A program made the position numbers and the translations under genes. From assembly GCA_002719315.1 (NCBI GenBank), contig PBHD01000006.1:1-46407 (forward strand): 46,407 nucleotides of DNA, written 5' to 3'. This DNA is from Flavobacteriaceae bacterium (GTDB lineage: Bacteria > Bacteroidota > Bacteroidia > Flavobacteriales > Flavobacteriaceae). The notes under the pieces were generated by a model that was given only the letters and a program-made list of their open reading frames with translations, did not search any database and was not told where the DNA came from. The first letter of the stretch is position 1. Each line of letters begins with the position of its first letter. Below, one piece after another: positions 1 through 13,377 of this stretch.

Positions 1-3962
<3,962 letters not shown>

Positions 3963-3992
3963 ATATAATTATTTGATTTTTAAGAAATTAAA

Positions 3993-4023
3993 CAAATTTA
4001 AATAACGAATCATTGACTATCAA
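3993..4023 (-). promoter_or_regulatory. Putative promoter for rpoB-rpoC in the rplL-rpoB spacer
   Basis: On the minus strand TAAATTTG (3993-4000) fits the Bacteroidota -7 consensus TAnnTTTG, and a TTG at 4021-4023 lies 20 bases upstream, the expected spacing for the -33 element. The position, about 30 bases before the rpoB start, suggests extra transcription of rpoBC independent of the ribosomal protein genes. Consensus match only. Confidence 0.4.
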
Positions 4024-4026
4024 TGA
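4010..4026 (-). other. Small hairpin between rplL and rpoB
   Basis: A perfect 7-base inverted repeat (TCATTGA and TCAATGA) with a 3-base loop sits between rplL and rpoB. In many bacteria this junction carries a partial terminator or an RNA processing site. Here there is no following T-run, so processing or simple coincidence is more likely than termination. It also overlaps the -33 part of the putative rpoB promoter. Confidence 0.25.
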
Positions 4027-4045
4027 CCAGAACAAATTATTAAAT

Positions 4046-4426
4046 TTACTTGAGCTCAACTTCGGCTCCAGCCTCTTCAAGTGATTTTTTTAATCCTTCT
4101 GCCTCATCTTTCGAGACACCTTCTTTAATAGTACTTGGTACATTGTCTACAAGATCTTTTGCTTCTTTAAGACCTTGCCCCGTTAATTCCTTAACTAATT
4201 TTACAACCGCAAGCTTAGAACCGCCTGAGGCAGTAATAACAACTGAGAATTCTGATTTTTCCTCTGAGCCTTCTCCTTCAGCAGGAGCTGAAGCCCCTCC
4301 TGAAACAGCTACAGCTGCAGCTGCAGGTTCAATACCATACTCATCTTTTAAGATATCTGCTAATTCATTGACTTCTTTAACGGTCAAATTTACCAGCTGT
4401 TCTGCGAATTTTTTTAGATCTGCCAT
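4046..4426 (-). CDS. rplL: 50S ribosomal protein L7/L12
   Basis: 126 residues, the normal length for L7/L12. The N-terminal dimerisation helix ([20 protein letters not shown]) is followed by an Ala/Gly/Glu-rich hinge (about residues 35-58) and the C-terminal domain with [20 protein letters not shown] and [20 protein letters not shown], which recruits translation factors to the ribosomal stalk. It is downstream of rplJ, the L10 stalk base to which its dimers bind, separated by about 40 bases. The open frame on the opposite strand over the same bases is an artefact of Ala-rich coding. Confidence 0.97.
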   Translation of the reverse strand: MADLKKFAEQLVNLTVKEVNELADILKDEYGIEPAAAAVAVSGGASAPAEGEGSEEKSEFSVVITASGGSKLAVVKLVKELTGQGLKEAKDLVDNVPSTIKEGVSKDEAEGLKKSLEEAGAEVELK

Positions 4427-4466
4427 TTTTTAGAATTTTTGAAAATTTATTATTGTTTTTTGATTA

Positions 4467-4985
4467 TTATTTTTTATTTGATAACGTCTTTAATATTCCT
4501 GATAATTTTCCATCACCTGATTTCAATGAGGAAATTATTTTATTAATTGGAGATTGCAAAAGACCAATTATTTCTCCAATCACCTCTCCTTTTGATTTTA
4601 AAGAAACAAGAGCAGAAATCTGATTATCTCCGATATAAATTGATTCTTCTACAAAAGCACCTTTCAACAAAGGTTTTTCAGATTTTTTTCTAAAATCTTT
4701 AATTATTTTGGCGGGTACATTACCTACTTCAGAAAACATCAAAGAAGTGTTGCCCTTGAGAATAGATTTTAAATCACCAAAATCTCTTTCTGAAGCTTCC
4801 ATAGCCTTAGATAAAAGTGTGTTTTTGACAACAGAAAGTTTTACATTTGATTTAAAACAAAGTCTCCTTAAAGCAGAAGTTTCAGCAGAATTTAAACCTG
4901 CAATATCTGTCAAATACAGATTCTTAACTTCGCTTAATTCTGTTGTTAAATCTTGAATAACTTGTTTTTTTTCTTCTCTTGTCAT
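4467..4985 (-). CDS. rplJ: 50S ribosomal protein L10
   Basis: 172 residues, typical of L10. It starts MTREEKKQVIQDLTTELSEV and contains the RNA-binding part with ETSALRRLCFKSNVKLSVVKNTLL and the LKGNTSLMFSE block. The C-terminal helix (about 135-172) would bind L7/L12 dimers. It sits between rplA and rplL in the conserved ribosomal stalk order, 21 bases after rplA. In many bacteria L10 autoregulates this operon; no clear leader structure of that kind could be recognised here. Confidence 0.96.
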   Translation of the reverse strand: MTREEKKQVIQDLTTELSEVKNLYLTDIAGLNSAETSALRRLCFKSNVKLSVVKNTLLSKAMEASERDFGDLKSILKGNTSLMFSEVGNVPAKIIKDFRKKSEKPLLKGAFVEESIYIGDNQISALVSLKSKGEVIGEIIGLLQSPINKIISSLKSGDGKLSGILKTLSNKK

Positions 4986-5006
4986 TTGTTTAAGTAATAT
5001 TTTAAA

Positions 5007-5696
5007 CTATAAATCTTTGACTTCAATTGGTATACTTGGGCTCATTGAGCTTGACATAAATACACTCTTAATATATTTCCCCTTTGCTGATGAAGGTTTA
5101 AGTTTAACAATTGCTTTTAAGAATTCATCTGCATTTTCATGAATTTTTTTAGCTTCAAATGAAACTTTACCAATTGCAACATGAACAATTCCCGTCTTAT
5201 CAACTTTAAAATCAATTTTACCAGCTTTTACATCAGTTACTGCTTTTTTAATGTCCATAGTAACAGTGCCTGTTTTAGGGTTAGGCATTAATCCCCTAGG
5301 TCCCAAAATTTTTCCCAAAGGGCCTAATTTTCCCATTACACTAGGCATTGTTACAATAACATCGACTTCTGTCCAACCCTCTTTAATTTTTTGAAGATAA
5401 TCATCAAGCCCTACATGATCAGCACCGGCTTCTTTTGCCTCCTTCTCTTTATCTTGCGTGACTAAAGCCAAAACTTTTAAATTTTTACCTGTACCATGTG
5501 GTAAAGAGACAACTCCCCTAACCATTTCATTCCCTTTTTTAGGGTCAATACCCAAGCGAACTGCAATATCAACTGAAGCATCAAACTTTGAAGTGGTTAT
5601 TTCCTTGACCAAGGATGAAGCATCCTTTAAATCATAAAGGGTTTCATAATTAATTTTTGCCTTTGCTTCTTTTTGTTTTTTAGATATTCTAGCCAT
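5007..5696 (-). CDS. rplA: 50S ribosomal protein L1
   Basis: 229 residues, normal for L1, which binds 23S rRNA at the mobile stalk by the E site. Visible landmarks are [33 protein letters not shown], the signature [20 protein letters not shown] and KTGTVTMDI. It begins 9 bases or less from the end of rplK, as expected for the rplK-rplA unit. Confidence 0.97.
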   Translation of the reverse strand: MARISKKQKEAKAKINYETLYDLKDASSLVKEITTSKFDASVDIAVRLGIDPKKGNEMVRGVVSLPHGTGKNLKVLALVTQDKEKEAKEAGADHVGLDDYLQKIKEGWTEVDVIVTMPSVMGKLGPLGKILGPRGLMPNPKTGTVTMDIKKAVTDVKAGKIDFKVDKTGIVHVAIGKVSFEAKKIHENADEFLKAIVKLKPSSAKGKYIKSVFMSSSMSPSIPIEVKDL

Positions 5697-5704
5697 ATTA
5701 AATA

Positions 5705-6148
5705 TTATGAGTTAAATGGAGGATCTCCCTTAACAATAAAGCCCATAGATCTTGCAGTACCTGCAACCATTTTCATCGCAGATTCAACTGTAAAAGCATT
5801 TAAATCTTGCATTTTATCCTCAGCAATATTTTTTACTTGATCCCAAGACACAGTTCCAACTTTTTCTCTATTTGGTTCACCAGATCCTTTTTTTAATTTA
5901 GCTGCTTCCATTAATTGAACAGCAGCGGGAGCAGTTTTTATTACAAAATCAAATGATTTATCCTGATAAACTGAAATTACTACAGGTAAAACCTTGCCTG
6001 GCTTATCTTGAGTCCTAGAATTAAATTGCTTACAAAATTCCATTATATTGACTCCAGCAGCACCTAATGCAGGTCCAACTGGAGGGGATGGATTTGCAGC
6101 ACCTCCTCTAATTTGTAACTTTAAAACTTTACTTATCTGCTTTGCCAT
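5705..6148 (-). CDS. rplK: 50S ribosomal protein L11
   Basis: 147 residues beginning [20 protein letters not shown], with the Pro-rich [19 protein letters not shown] block and the C-terminal rRNA-binding domain ending [11 protein letters not shown]11 binds the GTPase-associated centre of 23S rRNA. A TTG codon at 6154 would add two residues (M-R) before this Met, but the ATG at 6148 matches the family start MAK and was chosen. It follows nusG by about 45 bases in the conserved order. Confidence 0.96.
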   Translation of the reverse strand: MAKQISKVLKLQIRGGAANPSPPVGPALGAAGVNIMEFCKQFNSRTQDKPGKVLPVVISVYQDKSFDFVIKTAPAAVQLMEAAKLKKGSGEPNREKVGTVSWDQVKNIAEDKMQDLNAFTVESAMKMVAGTARSMGFIVKGDPPFNS

Positions 6149-6192
6149 TCTCAAATTTTGTTCTCTTAATAATTTAAATTCAAAAATATTAG

Positions 6193-6744
6193 TTAATTTT
6201 TTTCAACTTGCATATAGCTTAACTCCAATGGGGTCTTTCTCCCAAATATTTTTACCATTACCTCAAGTTTTCTCTTCTCTTCATTAATTTTTTCAATAGA
6301 TCCCGTAAATCCATTAAAAGGACCATCTATTACTTTGACACTTTCCCCAATGACAAAGGGAATAGATATTTGATCTACAGAAATGGAAAGCTCATCTACT
6401 TTACCCAACATTCTATTAACTTCTGCAGGTCTTAAGGGTATGGGATCACCTCCTTTGGTCTCTCCTAGAAATCCGATCACATTTGTAACAGAGCGAATAG
6501 CATGAGGTATTTCACCAGATAAATTTGCTTTAATCATTATGTAGCCAGGAAAATAAACACGCTCTTTACTTATTTTTTTACCATTACGAATTTGTATTAC
6601 TTTTTCTGTTGGAACTAAAATATCTTCAACTTCATTTTGGAATCCTAATCGAGTTATTTCTGCCATTATATGATCTTTAATTTTAGATTCCTGACCACTA
6701 ACAGCTCTAACAACGTACCAGTTTTTAGTCCCAATTTCTGCCAT
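6193..6744 (-). CDS. nusG: Transcription termination/antitermination factor NusG
   Basis: 183 residues. The N-terminal NGN domain begins [20 protein letters not shown] and includes the [16 protein letters not shown] block; the C-terminal KOW domain carries [20 protein letters not shown]. NusG binds the clamp of RNA polymerase and links it to ribosomal protein S10 or Rho. The gene lies one base after secE, the classical secE-nusG pair. Confidence 0.97.
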   Translation of the reverse strand: MAEIGTKNWYVVRAVSGQESKIKDHIMAEITRLGFQNEVEDILVPTEKVIQIRNGKKISKERVYFPGYIMIKANLSGEIPHAIRSVTNVIGFLGETKGGDPIPLRPAEVNRMLGKVDELSISVDQISIPFVIGESVKVIDGPFNGFTGSIEKINEEKRKLEVMVKIFGRKTPLELSYMQVEKN

Positions 6745-6745
6745 A

Positions 6746-6943
6746 TTAATTACCTATAATTTGAAAATAAATCCCTACAATTTTAGAAAGCACTGTGTCA
6801 GCACCCCATATTGCCATTGAAAAAATTATTGAAAAGACAAAAACAACAGTTACTAATCGCTGTAATTCTGATCTTGGAGTCCATGATACATTTTCTCTTA
6901 ATTCTTTGAATGAGTTTTTGATATATGAAATAACAGTATTCAT
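6746..6943 (-). CDS. secE: Preprotein translocase subunit SecE
   Basis: 65 residues beginning MNTVISYIKNSFKELRENVS, with the amphipathic helix and WTPRSELQRLVTVVFVF motif (the W/T.P...E...T pattern of SecE) leading into a single transmembrane segment (about 27-50). SecE clamps the SecY channel. An open frame extends upstream to 6991, but that extension runs through the tRNA-Trp gene and does not resemble SecE, so the internal Met was taken as the start. Confidence 0.95.
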   Translation of the reverse strand: MNTVISYIKNSFKELRENVSWTPRSELQRLVTVVFVFSIIFSMAIWGADTVLSKIVGIYFQIIGN

Positions 6944-6961
6944 ACTTTCCTTCCTTTTACG

Positions 6962-7034
6962 CACGGGTTGAGAGACTCGAACTCCCGACACCTGGTTTTG
7001 GAGACCAGTGCTCTACCAACTGAGCTAAACCCGT
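6962..7034 (-). tRNA. tRNA-Trp (anticodon CCA)
   Basis: A complete cloverleaf of 73 bases: acceptor arms ACGGGTT and AACCCGT pair exactly, the D arm reads AGCTCAGTTGGTAGAGC, the anticodon stem-loop is CTGGT CTCCAAA ACCAG with CCA as anticodon, and the T arm has GTTCGAGTC. No CCA is encoded after discriminator G. Its place between tuf and secE is the usual one in this phylum. Confidence 0.97.
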
Positions 7035-7047
7035 TTTTATCGTAACA

Positions 7048-7082
7048 TAAGGTATTGAATAGTCAAGCTATCCAATACCTTA
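7048..7082 (-). terminator. Hairpin after tuf, possible terminator or processing site
   Basis: A 10-base perfect stem (TAAGGTATTG with CAATACCTTA), extended inward after one mismatch by ATAG/CTAT around a 5-base loop. It lies between the tuf stop and tRNA-Trp on the minus strand. There is no good T-run after it on that strand, so it may attenuate transcription or guide processing of the tuf-tRNA transcript rather than stop it completely. Confidence 0.45.
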
Positions 7083-7106
7083 TTAATTAGTTTAAAAACT
7101 TTTAAA

Positions 7107-8294
7107 TTAATCCAAAATTTCAGTAACCTGACCAGCGCCAACAGTTCTTCCTCCTTCACGAATTGCAAAGCGAAGTCCTTTATTTAATGCTATTGGCTGA
7201 ATCAAATCTACTGTAATAGTTAAATTGTCTCCCGGCATAACCATTTCAACTCCATCAGGGAGAACAATATTTCCCGTTACATCAGTTGTTCTTACGTAAA
7301 ACTGAGGCCTATAATTATTATGGAAGGGAGTATGTCTACCTCCTTCTTCTTTTTTTAAGATGTAAACTTCACCTTTGAATTTTGCATGAGGTTTAACTGA
7401 AGCGGGTTTACATATTACCATTCCTCTTGTTATGTCTGTTTTTTCAATACCTCTTAGAAGAATTCCCACATTATCTCCAGCTTCTCCACGATCTAGAATT
7501 TTTCTAAACATTTCAACACCAGTAACAGTTGACTTAAGTTTTTCAGCTCCCATTCCAATTATATCAACTTCATCTCCAGTATTTGCAACACCTGTCTCAA
7601 TTCTTCCAGTAGCGACTGTACCTCTCCCTGTAATTGAAAAAACATCTTCAACAGGCATAAGAAAATCTTTATCAACTTCTCTCTGAGGTAATTCTATCCA
7701 TTTATCAACTTCTTCCATAAGTTTGAGAATTGTATCTACCCATTTCTGCTCACCATTTAATGCTCCAAGCGCAGAACCTAGAATAACTGGAGTGTTGTCT
7801 CCATCATAGTCATAAAAAGATAATTGTTCCCTAACCTCCATCTCAACTAGCTCGAGAAGTTCTGGATCGTCCACCATATCAGCTTTGTTTAGAAAAACAA
7901 CAATTCTTGGAACCCCAACTTGACGACCTAATAATATATGCTCTCTAGTTTGAGGCATAGGCCCATCTGTAGCAGCCACAACAAGTATAGCGCCATCCAT
8001 TTGAGCAGCGCCAGTAACCATATTTTTTACATAATCGGCATGACCTGGGCAATCCACATGCGCATAATGACGATTTTGAGTTTGATATTCAACATGAGAA
8101 GTATTGATTGTAATACCTCTTTCTTTTTCTTCAGGGGCATTATCAATTTGATCAAAGCTTTTCGCTTCTGATAACCCAGCGTCTGCTAATACCTTTGTTA
8201 TTGCAGCCGTTAGCGTGGTTTTTCCATGATCCACGTGGCCAATTGTTCCAATATTTAAATGTGGTTTTGACCGATCGAAAGTTTCTTTAGCCAT
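7107..8294 (-). CDS. tuf: Elongation factor Tu
   Basis: 395 residues, full length. The G domain shows the P-loop [15 protein letters not shown] near residue 19, the switch region [24 protein letters not shown] and the guanine-specificity motif NKADMVDD. Domains 2 and 3 follow ([14 protein letters not shown]; the C-terminal [14 protein letters not shown]). EF-Tu delivers aminoacyl-tRNA to the ribosome. In related genomes tuf lies directly behind the tRNA Thr-Tyr-Gly-Thr block; here its upstream neighbour is a divergent aconitase gene and the tRNA block is about 30 kb away. A promoter-like TAAATTTG lies 33 bases upstream. Confidence 0.98.
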   Translation of the reverse strand: MAKETFDRSKPHLNIGTIGHVDHGKTTLTAAITKVLADAGLSEAKSFDQIDNAPEEKERGITINTSHVEYQTQNRHYAHVDCPGHADYVKNMVTGAAQMDGAILVVAATDGPMPQTREHILLGRQVGVPRIVVFLNKADMVDDPELLELVEMEVREQLSFYDYDGDNTPVILGSALGALNGEQKWVDTILKLMEEVDKWIELPQREVDKDFLMPVEDVFSITGRGTVATGRIETGVANTGDEVDIIGMGAEKLKSTVTGVEMFRKILDRGEAGDNVGILLRGIEKTDITRGMVICKPASVKPHAKFKGEVYILKKEEGGRHTPFHNNYRPQFYVRTTDVTGNIVLPDGVEMVMPGDNLTITVDLIQPIALNKGLRFAIREGGRTVGAGQVTEILD

Positions 8295-8326
8295 AATTTT
8301 TTCTGTCTTTATTAATTAAGAGGCAG

Positions 8327-8334
8327 CAAATTTA
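8327..8334 (-). promoter_or_regulatory. Putative -7 element for tuf
   Basis: TAAATTTG on the minus strand matches the Bacteroidota -7 consensus TAnnTTTG and would give a leader of roughly 28 bases for tuf. No TTG was found at the proper -33 distance, so support is partial. A promoter is expected here, since tuf is cut off from its usual upstream tRNA genes. Confidence 0.35.
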
Positions 8335-8484
8335 TAAAATTTTTCAATAAATGCGGCTTATTTAAAAGATTTTTTCTTACTAAGAACAATTAAAAAATTT
8401 GATAAATAATAAAGAACTAAAAATCATCACCAATCTAAACGTTTTTGGACTTTAATAAAATTAATAATCCGTCTTAATTTTTTG

Positions 8485-8492
8485 TATTTTTG
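8485..8492 (+). promoter_or_regulatory. Putative -7 element for aconitase
   Basis: TATTTTTG matches TAnnTTTG and lies 21 bases before the aconitase ATG, a usual position for this phylum. A matching TTG at -33 could not be found, so this rests on one element only. Confidence 0.3.
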
Positions 8493-8513
8493 CGTATCTA
8501 AAATAAGTGATTT

Positions 8514-10787
8514 ATGGCTTTTGACATTCAGATGATAAAAAGGGTTTATGAAAACCTTGAGTCCCGTGTAAAATTAACTAAAAATATACTTAACAGACCT
8601 TTAACTTCAAGTGAAAAAATTTTGTATGCTCACTTATGGGAAATAAAATCAGCAAAAAAATATTCTAGAGGTATAGATTATGTTGATTTTGCACCTGATC
8701 GAATAGCTTGCCAAGACGCCACTGCCCAAATGGCGCTATTGCAATTTATGCAAGCTGGAAAACCAAAAGTTGCTGTTCCAACAACCGTCCATTGTGATCA
8801 CTTAATTTTAGCTAAAGAGGGTGCAGTTAATGATCTAAAAAATGCAAATAATGTAAGTGCTGAAGTATTTGATTTCCTAGAATCCGTTTCGAATAAATAT
8901 GGAATTGGATTTTGGAAGCCTGGTGCTGGGATTATACATCAAGTAGTTCTTGAAAATTATGCTTTCCCTGGCGGCATGATGATAGGAACAGATTCCCACA
9001 CTGTTAATGCTGGGGGTCTTGGAATGCTCGCAATAGGAGTCGGTGGTGCTGACGCAGTTGATGTAATGGCTGGAATGCCTTGGGAGCTCAAATTCCCCAA
9101 GTTAATAGGAGTTAAATTAACTGGAGAATTAAATGGATGGACTGCTCCAAAAGATGTTATATTAAAAGTTGCAGGTATTCTATCGGTCAAAGGCGGAACA
9201 GGTTCTATAATTGAATACTTTGGCCCTGGGGCAAAATCTATGTCCTGTACAGGTAAAGGAACAATTTGTAATATGGGGGCTGAAGTTGGTGCTACTACCT
9301 CAACATTTGGATATGATTTATCCATGGAAAGATATTTAAGGGCAACAGGAAGAGATGACGTTGCTGATGCTGCAAACAATGTAAAAGAACATTTAACGGC
9401 TGATCCTGAGGTTTATAAAGATCCTGAAAAATACTTTGATCAAGTAATTGAAATTGATTTAGATTCACTATCTCCTCATATAAATGGGCCCTTTACTCCT
9501 GATCTTGCCACTCCAGTAGCAGATATGAGTGAAAAAGCAAAAAAAGAAAAATGGCCATTAAAAGTTGAGTGGGGACTTATAGGATCTTGCACAAACTCTT
9601 CTTATGAAGATCTTTCAAGAGCTGCAAGTATTGCTAAACAAGCAGTTGATAAAAATTTGAAAACAAAAGCTGAATTTGGAATAAATCCTGGTTCTGAACA
9701 AGTTAGATATACTGCTGAAAGAGATGGTTTAATTGGTGTTTTTCAAAACTTGGAAGCTAAAATATTTACAAACGCCTGTGGCCCATGTATCGGCCAATGG
9801 GATCGGAAAGGTGCAGATAAAGAAGAAAAAAATTCCATAATTCATTCTTTTAATAGAAACTTTTCAAAACGAGCTGATGGAAATCCAAATACTCATGCAT
9901 TTGTTGCATCTCCAGAAATGGTTGCTGCAGTCGCAATATCAGGCAAGCTAGATTTCAACCCAATTACTGACACTCTTATAAATGAAGATGGTGAGGAGGT
10001 AAGACTAGATCCGCCAAAAGGATTAGAACTTCCTCCTAAAGGATTTGATTTTGAAGATAATGGTTTTGTACCGCCATCTGATAATGGTTTGGATATTGAA
10101 GTTGTTATCAAAAAAGATTCTCAAAGACTTCAGGTTCTTGAACCATTTGAATCATGGGATAAAAAGAACTTATTCAATGTAAAATTGTTAATTAAGGCAT
10201 ATGGTAAATGTACAACTGATCATATTTCAATGGCTGGTCCCTGGCTCAGATATAGAGGCCATCTAGACAATATTTCAAATAACTGTTTAATTGGTGCAGT
10301 CAACGCTTTTAATAAAAAAACTAACCTAGTTAAAAATCAAATCACTGGGGAATATGGAGGAGTACCTGAAGTTCAAAGAGAATATAAAAAAGCTGGTATA
10401 AAAACTATAGTTGTGGGAGATCAAAATTATGGAGAAGGATCTTCTCGAGAACATGCTGCTATGGAGCCTCGCCACCTTGGAGTAATGGTTGTTTTAGTTA
10501 AATCATTTGCGAGAATTCATGAAAGTAATCTCAAAAAACAAGGAATGTTAGCACTTACATTTAGCAATGAGGATGATTATGATTTGATTCAGGAAGATGA
10601 CACATTTAACTTTATAGATCTAAAAGAGTTTTCTCCTGAAAAACCTTTAAAGATTGAAATTATTCACTCAGATGGTTCTAAGGATAAAATTACAGCTAAT
10701 CATTCATACAACAAACAACAGATAGATTGGTTTAAAGAAGGTTCAGCACTTAATCTAATTAAAAAGGGTAATTCAAATAAAGGATAA
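8514..10787 (+). CDS. acn: Aconitate hydratase (mitochondrial type)
   Basis: 757 residues, matching the mitochondrial-type aconitases found in Bacteroidota rather than the longer AcnA or AcnB forms. It interconverts citrate and isocitrate in the TCA cycle through a [4Fe-4S] cluster. The cluster cysteines are visible in [10 protein letters not shown] (about residue 358) and ACGPCIGQW (about 421 and 424). The swivelling C-terminal domain carries [16 protein letters not shown] and [17 protein letters not shown] (about 638). The ATG is the first in frame and gives the family start. The gene is divergent from tuf and its stop lies 2 bases from the convergent arginase stop. Confidence 0.95.
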   Translation: MAFDIQMIKRVYENLESRVKLTKNILNRPLTSSEKILYAHLWEIKSAKKYSRGIDYVDFAPDRIACQDATAQMALLQFMQAGKPKVAVPTTVHCDHLILAKEGAVNDLKNANNVSAEVFDFLESVSNKYGIGFWKPGAGIIHQVVLENYAFPGGMMIGTDSHTVNAGGLGMLAIGVGGADAVDVMAGMPWELKFPKLIGVKLTGELNGWTAPKDVILKVAGILSVKGGTGSIIEYFGPGAKSMSCTGKGTICNMGAEVGATTSTFGYDLSMERYLRATGRDDVADAANNVKEHLTADPEVYKDPEKYFDQVIEIDLDSLSPHINGPFTPDLATPVADMSEKAKKEKWPLKVEWGLIGSCTNSSYEDLSRAASIAKQAVDKNLKTKAEFGINPGSEQVRYTAERDGLIGVFQNLEAKIFTNACGPCIGQWDRKGADKEEKNSIIHSFNRNFSKRADGNPNTHAFVASPEMVAAVAISGKLDFNPITDTLINEDGEEVRLDPPKGLELPPKGFDFEDNGFVPPSDNGLDIEVVIKKDSQRLQVLEPFESWDKKNLFNVKLLIKAYGKCTTDHISMAGPWLRYRGHLDNISNNCLIGAVNAFNKKTNLVKNQITGEYGGVPEVQREYKKAGIKTIVVGDQNYGEGSSREHAAMEPRHLGVMVVLVKSFARIHESNLKKQGMLALTFSNEDDYDLIQEDDTFNFIDLKEFSPEKPLKIEIIHSDGSKDKITANHSYNKQQIDWFKEGSALNLIKKGNSNKG

Positions 10788-10789
10788 AA

Positions 10790-11728
10790 TCAACTAAAAA
10801 CCGAAGAAATAATTTCAAATGATGACTCCGCCATTTGATTTCCCTTATTATCTAACAAAGGATTTATTTCACATATTTCAAGTGCTACGAGCTTACCTGT
10901 GTCTTTTACTCCTTTTATGATTGAAATTATTTCTTTAGTCACAAATCCCTTGGAAACAGGTGTCCCTGTTCCTCTTGAGAACAAATCACAATCCAAAGCA
11001 TCGACATCAAAACTAATATATATTAAATCTGTAGAGATTAGCTGTTGTATTGTTTGATCAATACATGATTTTAATCCAAGACCGCGAACCTCATTCACAG
11101 AAAAATTTTTAATCTTTTTAGATTGAATTATTTGATCTTCTTCTTTTTCTGTATCTCTAACTCCAAAATAGATTAGGTTTTCAGGTTTTATAAGGGGTGA
11201 TTTATCTCCCATGTTTTTCATTCTCAACCAATTTTTTTCAGTTGACTCAGAAACTTTATTTTTTGAAAACTCCCTGTTGTCAATGGAAAGTGCAGCCGCA
11301 ATCGGCATCCCATGCACATTGCCAGATGGCGTACTGTAGGGTGTATGAATATCTGCATGAGCATCTAGCCAGATGACTCCAATTTCCTTGTCAGGATATG
11401 CCATTTGAATTCCCGATAAACTTCCAAGTGCTGATGAATGATCACCTGATAGAATTAAAGGAAAAAATCCTTTTTTTAATTCTTTTTTTACTTCATCTCT
11501 TAATCTCTGACACTGTTCACAGACAAAATTTATTCTCTTTGCAAAGGTGTTTTTGTTTTTGTTATATATAGTCTCATTATGAGTTTTAACATCAGCATAT
11601 GGATGTACATTAAAAAAATCGTTCTTAACATTTATTGCAGCAATTTCAATCGCGTCAATTCCCATGTCAGAACCTCTAGTACCAGCTCCTATATCAGACC
11701 TGTTTTTAATAATTTTAATAGGATTCAT
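10790..11728 (-). CDS. rocF: Arginase
   Basis: 312 residues of the ureohydrolase fold. The binuclear manganese ligands appear in GDHSSALGS (His near residue 95), WLDAHADIHTP (near 121-125) and SFDVDALDCD (near 238-242). The substrate loop has SGNVHGMP and the C-terminal block is EICEINP, close to the EVNP of arginases. The lack of the agmatinase pattern and the overall motif set favour arginase (arginine to ornithine and urea), though formimidoylglutamase is not excluded. It is 5 bases after an aminotransferase gene, so they are probably co-transcribed. Confidence 0.8.
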   Translation of the reverse strand: MNPIKIIKNRSDIGAGTRGSDMGIDAIEIAAINVKNDFFNVHPYADVKTHNETIYNKNKNTFAKRINFVCEQCQRLRDEVKKELKKGFFPLILSGDHSSALGSLSGIQMAYPDKEIGVIWLDAHADIHTPYSTPSGNVHGMPIAAALSIDNREFSKNKVSESTEKNWLRMKNMGDKSPLIKPENLIYFGVRDTEKEEDQIIQSKKIKNFSVNEVRGLGLKSCIDQTIQQLISTDLIYISFDVDALDCDLFSRGTGTPVSKGFVTKEIISIIKGVKDTGKLVALEICEINPLLDNKGNQMAESSFEIISSVFS

Positions 11729-11733
11729 AAGTT

Positions 11734-12867
11734 CTATACAGACAGAAAATTTAAAAGTCTTTCTATATCCTTGTCATTAATATGTAGATGAGGTGCAATA
11801 CGTAAAGAAATCCCTCTTTGACTTATATAAATATTTTCACTTCTTAAATTTGAAACATAGTCTTTATTTTTTCCTTTTGGAATTCTAACTCCAAGAATAT
11901 GACTAACTCTTCTATCCTGAGGAATTATATCAAATCCATATTTGATTAATTCATTTGATATTTTATTATTTATAACTCCCAGAGTTCTAGAAATATTACC
12001 AATCCCCCATTTTTTAATCTGCTCTAAAGCCATTATTGATCCTGGTAATAAAGTAGGCATACCTATCTGACCCATATCAAACCTCCTAGCTCCAGGCATA
12101 TAATTATCACTATAATTTACAAGCTCAGAAAAATTTTTCGCATTATCTCTTGCCAGCCAAGTTTCCTCAAGTGGTCTTGAATCAAACCATCTATCAGAAA
12201 CATATAAGACTGCCAAGCCATAAGGACAAAGCATCCACTTATATGCAGCTGCTATCAAAAAATCAGGATCCATTTTCTTTATGGAATGTTCATTGACTCC
12301 AAGGCTCTGAGTAGCATCAATTATAAAAAAAGTCCCCTTTTCTTTACATTTTTGACCAATCAATTCCATATCTATATATTCACCATTTGTCCAATGGCAA
12401 CTTGAAATGGAGACCACCTTAACCTTAGAAGTAATATGATCAAGTATAACTGAAGTCCAATCACTATTTTCGTCTTTCGAAACAGTCAAGATAGATGATC
12501 CAACTTCATTGCATACCCTTCTCCATGCAAAAACATTACTTGGAAAATCTTCATCAATTAAAAGTATTTGATCTCCTTTCCTTAGCTTAGGTTCAATTGC
12601 TCTTGCAGCAGTATTCATTCCATAACTTACAGAAGGAACTAGAGCATAATTATCCGGATTTTCTCCAAAAAGATCAGAGCATAATACCCTAATATTTTCA
12701 ACATCATTAAAAAATTTTTCAGCGGTCCATTCCCATGGAGTACTTTTTAAATTAGCCCCTTGAATCAATGCTTTTTTAGAATCATTAAGTTGTGGAGATA
12801 AATAAGCACAATTAAAGTATGAAATTTCTTCAGGAACACTAAACAAATCTCTTTGGCAATCTATCAT
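11734..12867 (-). CDS. Class V aminotransferase family protein
   Basis: 377 residues with the PLP-dependent fold type I layout of the SufS/isopenicillin N epimerase class. Visible features are PSVSYGMNTAARAI (phosphate region), the Asp of FFIIDATQSLGVNE near residue 183 that contacts the pyridine nitrogen, and the Schiff-base Lys in AAAYKWMLCPYG near residue 210. The long insert of cysteine desulfurases with its catalytic Cys is not evident, so a desulfurase role is unlikely. The substrate is unknown. The gene ends 5 bases before arginase, which suggests a joint amino-acid catabolic role. Confidence 0.75.
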   Translation of the reverse strand: MIDCQRDLFSVPEEISYFNCAYLSPQLNDSKKALIQGANLKSTPWEWTAEKFFNDVENIRVLCSDLFGENPDNYALVPSVSYGMNTAARAIEPKLRKGDQILLIDEDFPSNVFAWRRVCNEVGSSILTVSKDENSDWTSVILDHITSKVKVVSISSCHWTNGEYIDMELIGQKCKEKGTFFIIDATQSLGVNEHSIKKMDPDFLIAAAYKWMLCPYGLAVLYVSDRWFDSRPLEETWLARDNAKNFSELVNYSDNYMPGARRFDMGQIGMPTLLPGSIMALEQIKKWGIGNISRTLGVINNKISNELIKYGFDIIPQDRRVSHILGVRIPKGKNKDYVSNLRSENIYISQRGISLRIAPHLHINDKDIERLLNFLSV

Positions 12868-12884
12868 AAATTATTTTTTTTTGA

Positions 12885-13121
12885 CTACCCTGACTTTAAC
12901 TTGTCTTTGTCATCAATGGTGTCAATGTCAACTTCAACACTTGAATCTTGATCAAGCATCATCATTTGATTCTCTATCATTTTTCCTCCCATCTGTTTCA
13001 TTTTCATTTTACCCTCGTTTAATTGGAGGGTTATTTGTTGCTTCCCAAGTAAAAATCCTAATAATCCAAATACTACTGCCAGCAAAGTTATACCAAACCA
13101 ATTTTCGTTAAGCTGTTTCAT
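12885..13121 (-). CDS. Small single-pass membrane protein, unknown function
   Basis: 78 residues. One transmembrane segment (about 8-26, FGITLLAVVFGLLGFLLG) is followed by a Met/Lys/Gln-rich stretch and an acidic Asp-rich tail (SSVEVDIDTIDDKDK). No family was recognised. The methionine-rich part could bind metal ions, but this is a guess. It lies 17 bases before the aminotransferase and 11 bases after another small membrane protein, both on the same strand. Confidence 0.6.
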   Translation of the reverse strand: MKQLNENWFGITLLAVVFGLLGFLLGKQQITLQLNEGKMKMKQMGGKMIENQMMMLDQDSSVEVDIDTIDDKDKLKSG

Positions 13122-13132
13122 CTTTGTAGTTT

Positions 13133-13369
13133 TTATTTTGTTATCAATGTATCTATTTTTTGATTTAATTTCTCAAGCAATTCAATCATCTCATCATATT
13201 TTTTATGATCATCTGAATGCTGTTTAAGATGCTCTGTCCTTATTGGATTTTCGTCTCCTGATTCAATAATTGCAGCTGTTAAACCAATTAAAACAAATAA
13301 AACACACCCACATATAAAGATGGTTGAATTAATAGCTATAACTTTTAACGGATCATTAAATATTTTCAT
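13133..13369 (-). CDS. Small membrane protein with coiled-coil tail, unknown function
   Basis: 78 residues: one long hydrophobic segment (about 10-35) followed by a charged, probably helical tail (HKKYDEMIELLEKLNQKIDT) that would form a coiled coil. No family recognised. It lies in a tight run of minus-strand genes (8 bases after the DUF4177-like gene, 11 before the next small membrane protein), so the two small proteins may work together at the membrane. Confidence 0.6.
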   Translation of the reverse strand: MKIFNDPLKVIAINSTIFICGCVLFVLIGLTAAIIESGDENPIRTEHLKQHSDDHKKYDEMIELLEKLNQKIDTLITK

Positions 13370-13377
13370 TTAAAAAA

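Noticed and set aside
4050-4433. 127-residue open frame on the plus strand opposite rplL
   Set aside because: It is a mirror of the Ala-rich rplL coding sequence, with a Ser/Thr/Ala-biased translation and no recognisable family.
6944-6991. N-terminal extension of SecE
   Set aside because: It translates through the tRNA-Trp gene and lacks similarity to SecE, whose usual start is the Met at 6943.
7048-7082. The hairpin after tuf as a riboswitch or regulatory leader
   Set aside because: It is a simple long stem with a small loop and no conserved ligand-binding core; a terminator or processing role explains it.
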